A stretch of DNA of 64,000 nucleotides from NCBI GenBank assembly GCA_020402745.1, contig JADBYZ010000013.1, forward strand, positions 1-64,000. Direction: 5' to 3'. Each line of letters opens with the position of its first letter. The stretch's first letter is position 1. This DNA is from Phenylobacterium sp. GTDB taxonomy: Bacteria; Pseudomonadota; Alphaproteobacteria; Caulobacterales; Caulobacteraceae. The notes below the pieces were generated by a model. That model was given only the letters and a program-made list of their open reading frames with translations. It was not told where the DNA came from and ran no database searches. Made by a program: the position numbers and the translations under genes. This document shows, piece after piece, positions 59,598-64,000 of this stretch.

Positions 59598-59628
59598 GGG
59601 CGGCCAGAGCGATCTGGCCGCCCTTTCC
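59598..59628 (+). terminator. Rho-independent terminator after pnp
   Basis: GGGCGGCCAG (59598-59607), loop AGCGAT, CTGGCCGCCC (59614-59623), then TTTCC. The ten-base stem is perfect. The next roughly 185 bases, up to the DUF2087 gene, hold no recognisable feature. Confidence 0.85.
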
Positions 59629-59815
59629 ATATGGGTCGGGAAGCTGTATGGGCCAGGAGGGTCCGCAGTTCACCCAGGCGTCGCCGCCCCGCAAGGGGAG
59701 CTAAACCTGCACAGACAGGCATCTTCCGCATCTGACGCTCTCCCTCTGCGCCAGGTCGAAGCCGGCGACCCCGACACCGCCCCCCGGCGGACCAGGCGCA
59801 GCACGAGGACGCGTG

Positions 59816-60349
59816 ATGCCCAGAACCCACCTTCCCTTCGCCGTCGAGGACATCTCGGCGCTCGCCAAGTCTCTCCGGACCCAGCTCTCCGCCCGAACCG
59901 AACCACCCGGCCATGTCGAGATGCTGAACATGCTGGCCCGGGCGGCTGGCCGCCGGAACTTCCAGCAGTTCCGGGCGCAGACCGCTGCAGACCCTGCCCC
60001 GCCGACGCCAGATCCGGAGCCGGATCGCGCCCTGGTGGAGCGCACCGCCCGCCATTTCGACGCTGAGGGGCGCCTCGCCACCTGGCCCGCCAAGACCTCC
60101 CAGCAGTCTCTGGCTCTCTGGGGCCTATGGTCCCGGATCCCGCCAGAAACCGTCTTCTCGGAGGTCGGATTCAACCAGCAGTTGAACACACTTAGCCAGA
60201 TCGGCGATCCCGCCCTGCTGCGCCGCTCCATGGTGCACGCCGACCTGGTGTCGCGAACCGACGACTGCCGGGACTACCGGCGGATCGAGAGACGACCCCC
60301 GCCGGACGCCCTTGCGCTGATCCGACGGCTGGGGCCGGGGTCCGACTGA
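59816..60349 (+). CDS. DUF2087 domain protein
   Basis: A 177-residue protein. The N-terminal helix region, FAVEDISALAKSLRTQL and PPGHVEMLNMLARAAGRRNFQQFRA, precedes a DUF2087 winged-helix-like domain at about 78-160 (HFDAEGRLATWPAKTSQQSLALWGL, FNQQLNTLSQIGDPALLRRSMVHADLVSRTDDCRDYRRIE). The family occurs in small predicted regulators and is of unknown function. An ATG one codon after a GTG is used. It converges on dnaA with nine bases between stops. Confidence 0.8.
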   Translation: MPRTHLPFAVEDISALAKSLRTQLSARTEPPGHVEMLNMLARAAGRRNFQQFRAQTAADPAPPTPDPEPDRALVERTARHFDAEGRLATWPAKTSQQSLALWGLWSRIPPETVFSEVGFNQQLNTLSQIGDPALLRRSMVHADLVSRTDDCRDYRRIERRPPPDALALIRRLGPGSD

Positions 60350-60358
60350 GGCCAGGGC

Positions 60359-61801
60359 TCAGCTGCGCAACTTGCGGATGATGGCGTCCAGGTCGCGGGC
60401 GAGGACAGCGTCGTCCTGCTTCAGGGCCTCGATCCGGCGTACGGCGTGGAGAACCGTGGTGTGATCACGGCCGCCGAACCGGCGGCCAATGTCCGGCAGG
60501 GACCGGGTGGTGATCTGCTTGGCGATCCACATGGCGGCCTGCCGGGGACGCGCCACCACCCGGGCCCGCCGCTCGGAGATGATGTCCGCCTGCTTCAGGC
60601 CGTAGTGCTCGGCCACGGCCTTCTGGATCTGATCGACCGTCACCCGCTTCTCGCTGCAGGCCAGATGCGGGCGCAGGATGGCCTGGGCCTCGTCGAGCCC
60701 GAGGCGGGCGATGTCGCCGCCGACCCGCGCCACCAGGGTGTTGAGGGCCCCTTCCAGCTCGCGGACGGAATCCGTGAAGCGGTCGGCCAGAAACTGCAGA
60801 ACCTCGCTCCGCGCCGAAGGCAGGAAACCGCCCGCCTGGGCCAGGATGGCGAGTTTCCGCTCGAGTATACCCAGTCGAAGCGTGCGGTCGGCAGGCTCGA
60901 TTCCGCAGACAAGACCTGACTGAAGGTGGGACCGGAGCCGCGGCTCCATATCGGAAAGGTCCGACGGGGAGCGGTCCGCCGTGAGGACAACACGCCGACC
61001 GTCCTCGATCAGGGCGATGAGGGTGTGGAATAGCTCTTCCTGCGTGTTCTGCTTGCCGGCGACAAAATGGACGTCGTCGATCAGCAGGAGATCGGCGTTC
61101 CGCAGCTCCGCCTTGAAGGCGGCGGTCTGCCGGTCCTGGATGGCGCGCACAAAGGTGGAGGTAAAGCGTTCAGCGGTAAGGTAGACGACCCGCTTCGCCT
61201 CCCCGGTCTGCATAGCCTCCCAGGCGAGGGCGTTGAGGAGGTGAGTCTTTCCGAAGCCGTAGGGGCCATGGAAGAGGACAGGGTTGAAATGCCCGTCCGC
61301 CCAGGAGGCCACCCGGCGGGCCACGGCGAAGGCGAACTCGTTTGACGGGCCCGGGACAAAGGTCTCAAAGCTGAACCGCTCCTGCAGACCCTGATGGCGG
61401 CCCATAACAGGGGCCGGCCGGTCGTCACCCTCTGCCGGAGAGATCCGGCGCGCCTCAGAAGCCCTCTTTGGGATGGCGGCGGGCGCCGGCGCCTCGGGCG
61501 CGGCGGCGGCGCCCTGGCCCTCAAACTCCATCTTCGACTTCAGAGCGAGGCTTCGACCCATGGGATCGTTCTGCGCCCACAATTCGCCAATCCGGCGCCA
61601 GGCGTGACGACGAATCCAGTCCCGGGCGACGCCGGTTGCAGCGACAAGGCAGACATCCCCATCCTGCTCCCGGAGAGAGGCCTGACTCAGCCAGGAGCCA
61701 AAAGTGGCCTCGCCAAGCTCCCGCCGGAGAATCTGACAGGTCTTGTTCCAAACTTCCCTTGGCGCCCCATCCTTCGACACGCTCCCGTTCGCCATCACCA
61801 T
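60359..61801 (-). CDS. dnaA: Chromosomal replication initiator protein DnaA
   Basis: A 480-residue AAA+ initiator that opens the origin. Domain I at about 1-90 (CQILRRELGEATFGSWLSQ). A Pro/Ala linker follows, then domain III with Walker A GPYGFGKTHLLNAL, Walker B LLIDDVHFVAGKQNTQEELF and DRSPSDLSDMEPRLRSHL. The domain IV DNA-binding helix-turn-helix contains RRFGGRDHTTVLHAVRRIEAL. It is close in sequence to the Caulobacter type. Two starts (61801, 61795) are possible. dnaN is not adjacent, the usual state in Caulobacterales. Confidence 0.97.
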   Translation of the reverse strand: MVMANGSVSKDGAPREVWNKTCQILRRELGEATFGSWLSQASLREQDGDVCLVAATGVARDWIRRHAWRRIGELWAQNDPMGRSLALKSKMEFEGQGAAAAPEAPAPAAIPKRASEARRISPAEGDDRPAPVMGRHQGLQERFSFETFVPGPSNEFAFAVARRVASWADGHFNPVLFHGPYGFGKTHLLNALAWEAMQTGEAKRVVYLTAERFTSTFVRAIQDRQTAAFKAELRNADLLLIDDVHFVAGKQNTQEELFHTLIALIEDGRRVVLTADRSPSDLSDMEPRLRSHLQSGLVCGIEPADRTLRLGILERKLAILAQAGGFLPSARSEVLQFLADRFTDSVRELEGALNTLVARVGGDIARLGLDEAQAILRPHLACSEKRVTVDQIQKAVAEHYGLKQADIISERRARVVARPRQAAMWIAKQITTRSLPDIGRRFGGRDHTTVLHAVRRIEALKQDDAVLARDLDAIIRKLRS

Positions 61802-61877
61802 CCCGTCCTGACCCGTCTACGCTCACTGTCGCTACTGCGCCAAAGAGCGCGCCCACATTGCGCAACAGCCACCCCGT

Positions 61878-61904
61878 GCTGCCGGAACAGGAGTTACCGG
61901 CAGC
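61878..61904 (-). promoter_or_regulatory. Stem-loop in the dnaA 5' leader
   Basis: GCTGCCGG (61878-61885) pairs with CCGGCAGC (61897-61904) around an 11-base loop. It would lie in the message leader, about 75 bases before the start codon if transcription begins near 61944. In Caulobacter the dnaA leader is known to affect translation, so this is a place to look for control. Confidence 0.5.
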
Positions 61905-61950
61905 TGTTTTTCTCTTTCGAGGTCGCTTGGAAAAACGCTTTACGACCGCA

Positions 61951-61978
61951 ACTCTAGAGCCCCCCCGGGGGGGGTCAA
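61951..61978 (-). promoter_or_regulatory. Candidate dnaA promoter with GC-palindromic spacer
   Basis: On the minus strand, TTGACC (61978-61973), a 16-base spacer that is mainly the end of a C8-G7 run, and TAGAGT (61956-61951). Spacing suits sigma-70. Two GANTC sites, GATTC at 61983-61987 and GACTC at 62015-62019, lie just upstream. In Caulobacter such CcrM-methylated sites stimulate dnaA transcription. Confidence 0.55.
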
Positions 61979-62117
61979 CGGAGATTCTTTGCGGCTTCGG
62001 CGGAAATTTTCGTTGACTCCAGGAAAGCCAATTTCGCCAAGGCGCTGCCGTTCTCTTGTCGCATTTCGAGACACTTCGCCGGCCTTCCAAGGCCGGCGTG
62101 AAGGCGTGCCAAAACGA

Positions 62118-62145
62118 CAAAACCCCGCCAGAGGCGGGGTTTTTT
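62118..62145. terminator. Terminator after rpsT (bidirectional)
   Basis: AACCCCGCC (62121-62129), a three-base loop and GGCGGGGTT (62133-62141), flanked by A residues on one side and T residues on the other. It works in both directions. On the minus strand it lies 53 bases past the rpsT stop. The 396-base dnaA-rpsT gap holds this, the dnaA promoter and its leader, and no DnaA-box cluster. Confidence 0.88.
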
Positions 62146-62197
62146 GCAAATAAACACAAAAGCTTAGAAGGATGTAGTCCAGAACGAGCTTGTCTGC

Positions 62198-62467
62198 TCA
62201 GGCCGCTGCCGCCTTGCGCAGGCGGGCCGCCAGACGGGACACCTTCCGAGAGCCGGTGTTGTGGTGAACCACGCCCTTGGAGACGGCCCGCATCAGTTCG
62301 GACTCGGCCTCGACGAAGGCGCTCTTGGCGGCGACCAGGTCGCCCGACGCCAAGGCCTCATCGAACTTCCGCAGGAAGGTCCGGACCCGCGACCGGCGCG
62401 CCTTGTTCACTTCCGTACGACGGGCGATCTTGCGGACCGCCTTCCGGGCGCCAGGGTTGTTGGCCAT
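62198..62467 (-). CDS. rpsT: 30S ribosomal protein S20
   Basis: An 89-residue primary assembly protein. The start [31 protein letters not shown] and the [19 protein letters not shown] end are diagnostic of S20. It lies upstream of dnaA on the same strand, with a terminator between, so it is separately transcribed. This rpsT-dnaA arrangement is frequent in Caulobacterales. Confidence 0.97.
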   Translation of the reverse strand: MANNPGARKAVRKIARRTEVNKARRSRVRTFLRKFDEALASGDLVAAKSAFVEAESELMRAVSKGVVHHNTGSRKVSRLAARLRKAAAA

Positions 62468-62583
62468 GCTTCAGCTCTCAGAGTGGTCGCCGGCGCCCGT
62501 TGCAGGACGGCGGCCGAAATTGGAGGCGCGGATATACGGTAAGGCGCTCCGCCGGTCAATGCGGTGAAGGCCCCCCAACAGGC

Positions 62584-63360
62584 TCAGCGCCCGCGGAATT
62601 CCGGCTTTCGCTTTCCGATAAAGGCGGCCATCCCCTCCTTCTGGTCCTCGAAAGCGAAGAGGGAGTGGAACAAGCGTCTCTCCATGGACACACCAGCCGA
62701 CAGGGTCGTCTCGTAGGCGGCGTCCACAAGCTCGATGTTCATCATGACCGCCAGGGGCGACTGGCCGGCGATCTTCGCCGCCGCTTCGAGGGCCTCAGCC
62801 ACCAGCCGGTCGGTCGGAACGATGCGCGAGACAAGGCCGGCGCCCTCGGCCTCGGCGGCATCCATCATCCGGCCGGTCAGGATCATGTCCATGGCCTTGG
62901 ACTTGCCCACCAGCCGGGTCAGCCTCTGGGTGCCGCCAATGCCGGGCATGACCCCCAGGTTGATCTCTGGTTGGCCAAACCTAGCGGTCTCGGAGGCGAT
63001 GATGAAGTCGCAGAGCATGGCCAACTCGCAGCCGCCGCCCAAGGCGAAGCCGGAGACGGCGGCGATGATGGGCTTGCGGCAGGCCTCGATCCGCCGGGCG
63101 GCGGGGCCGAAGAAGTCCGACCTGAACATCTCGGCATAGGACTTGTCCGACATCTCCTTGATGTCCGCGCCGGCGGCGAAGGCGCGCTCGGAGCCGGTCA
63201 GGACCAGGCAGCGGACGCTGGAATCCGCCTCGGCGGCGTCGAGGGCCTGGCACAGTTCCTCCAACAAGCGGCTGTTCAGGGCGTTGAGCGCTTCGGGCCG
63301 GTTCAGCCGGATCAGGGTGACGGCGTCATGTGCTTCGACGATCAGGGTCTCGTAGGCCAT
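62584..63360 (-). CDS. Enoyl-CoA hydratase
   Basis: A 258-residue crotonase-fold enzyme of beta-oxidation. VTLIRLNRPEALNALNSRLLEEL, the oxyanion segment GSERAFAAGADIKEM, and PIIAAVSGFALGGGCELAMLCDFIIA, with a Glu in the GGGCELAM region, then GQPEINLGVMPGIGGTQRL containing the second catalytic Glu, are all present. It hydrates 2-enoyl-CoA to 3-hydroxyacyl-CoA. It lies between mutM and rpsT, 116 bases before rpsT. Confidence 0.93.
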   Translation of the reverse strand: MAYETLIVEAHDAVTLIRLNRPEALNALNSRLLEELCQALDAAEADSSVRCLVLTGSERAFAAGADIKEMSDKSYAEMFRSDFFGPAARRIEACRKPIIAAVSGFALGGGCELAMLCDFIIASETARFGQPEINLGVMPGIGGTQRLTRLVGKSKAMDMILTGRMMDAAEAEGAGLVSRIVPTDRLVAEALEAAAKIAGQSPLAVMMNIELVDAAYETTLSAGVSMERRLFHSLFAFEDQKEGMAAFIGKRKPEFRGR

Positions 63361-63436
63361 GGGGATCTCCGGCGGGGTGAGGGCTCCGGTTTAGGCGGCG
63401 CGGAGGCAAACGCCAAGGCCGGCGGGCCCGGCCGGC

Positions 63437-64000
63437 TCACCTCTGGCAGGCGGGACACCAGAAGGTCGAGCGACCCGCCTGGACCTTTCGGCGGACGGTC
63501 CCGCCGCAGCCCAGGTTGACGCAGGCGGCGCCCTCCCGGTCGTAGGCCCGAAAGCTGTGCTGGAAATAGCCGAGGGCCCCGTCGGCGGCCGAGAAGTCGC
63601 GCAAGGTCGAACCTCCGGCGGCGATAGCCCGCTCCAGGACGGCCTTGACCGTGCGGGCCAGCACGTCCAGGCGACCGGCGGAGATCCGGCCTGCGGGCCG
63701 GAAGGGCGAGATGCGCGCCTCGTGCAGGGCCTCGCAGACATAGATGTTTCCCAGCCCGGCCACGGTCCTCTGGTCCAGGAGAAGGGTCTTGGGGCCCTGG
63801 CGACGATCGCGGAAGGCCTGGACCAGCCGGGCGCCGCCGAAGGCGTCCGACAGGGGCTCAGGCCCCATGGCGGCGAACCAGGGGTGCAGGTCCAGGTCCT
63901 CCGTGGACGCCAGCCCCATGAACCCGAAACGGCGCGGGTCGTGATAGACGATCCGGTCGCTCGTTTCCGTCTCGAAGACCACGTGATCGTGCCGGGGGTC
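63437..64000 (-). CDS. mutM: Formamidopyrimidine-DNA glycosylase, C-terminal part (partial)
   Basis: The right window edge cuts the 5' end of the gene; 187 residues remain, starting inside a DHVVFETETSD segment. Visible are PKTLLLDQRTVAGLGNIYVCEALHEARISPF, the helix-two-turn-helix of Fpg, and a zinc finger with ACVNLGCGGTV and CPACQR. Fpg removes 8-oxoguanine and formamidopyrimidines from DNA. The N-terminal catalytic Pro lies beyond the window. Next to it the resident ubiE is expected in many genomes. Confidence 0.93.
   Translation of the reverse strand, partial: DPRHDHVVFETETSDRIVYHDPRRFGFMGLASTEDLDLHPWFAAMGPEPLSDAFGGARLVQAFRDRRQGPKTLLLDQRTVAGLGNIYVCEALHEARISPFRPAGRISAGRLDVLARTVKAVLERAIAAGGSTLRDFSAADGALGYFQHSFRAYDREGAACVNLGCGGTVRRKVQAGRSTFWCPACQR

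Noticed and set aside
61802-62197. Replication origin between dnaA and rpsT
   Set aside because: No TTATCCACA-like boxes or AT-rich unwinding region are visible. The gap is explained by the dnaA promoter, its leader and a terminator.

Overview
The window is high-GC (about 67-70 percent in the core genes) alphaproteobacterial chromosome. DnaA, GyrB, HrcA and the blocks rimP-nusA-ylxR-infB...rbfA-truB-rpsO-pnp and rph...rdgB-hemW-rsmI-yraN-gshB look like those of Caulobacterales (Caulobacter, Phenylobacterium, Brevundimonas). This is a judgement from protein sequence and gene order; no search was run. dnaA-rpsT at the right, and the same-strand group dnaN-recF-gyrB in the middle, suggest an origin-proximal segment. 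I saw no DnaA-box cluster, tRNA, rRNA or CRISPR array.

Layout. 1-0.35 kb: tail of an IS110-like transposase and two copies of a double-hairpin repeat. 0.35-8.5 kb: metX-metW (methionine), then sixA, a DUF952 gene and pyrD in overlapping series, a membrane histidine kinase, a MerR regulator with a palindromic site, an acyl-CoA dehydrogenase and an OsmC protein. 8.5-11.7 kb, minus strand: a TetR gene, a DNA cytosine-C5 methyltransferase, cysK and a Vsr mismatch endonuclease. 11.7-18.1 kb is accessory: two alpha/beta hydrolases, YbjQ, a DUF1566 protein, a WYL regulator/secreted RidA pair bracketed by 41-bp direct repeats, and an HxlR regulator divergent from a carboxymuconolactone-decarboxylase-like gene. 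18.1-27.4 kb: a D-aminoacylase-type amidohydrolase, recQ, and a TonB-dependent receptor divergent from an ABC ATPase and two DUF3526-type permeases, with a nested palindrome between them.

27.4-34.0 kb, minus strand: gyrB, recF, dnaN, grpE, hrcA. 34.1-45.3 kb: rph, a minus-strand insertion (DUF2975 membrane protein, XRE regulator, 51-aa ORF), rdgB, hemW, rsmI, yraN, gshB, comM behind a GTTC-N7-GTTC (alphaproteobacterial LexA-type) site, a hybrid histidine kinase and an AmpG-type transporter. 45.3-48.1 kb: ppa, then an island of lower GC with a small membrane protein, TetR, a UbiE-type methyltransferase and a decayed esterase fragment. 48.1-59.6 kb: the rimP to pnp translation/RNA operon, interrupted by a lipoprotein gene and a dienelactone-hydrolase-like gene. 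59.6-64 kb: a DUF2087 protein, dnaA with a GC-palindromic promoter, rpsT, an enoyl-CoA hydratase and the 3' part of mutM.

Most of the window is housekeeping. The less ordinary material is the Vsr/methyltransferase set, the repeat-bracketed WYL-RidA cassette, the TonB/ABC module with its palindrome, the lower-GC island, and several candidate regulatory palindromes. I did not find a clearly new multi-gene system. The TonB/ABC/DUF3526 module is the best candidate for one of unknown function.
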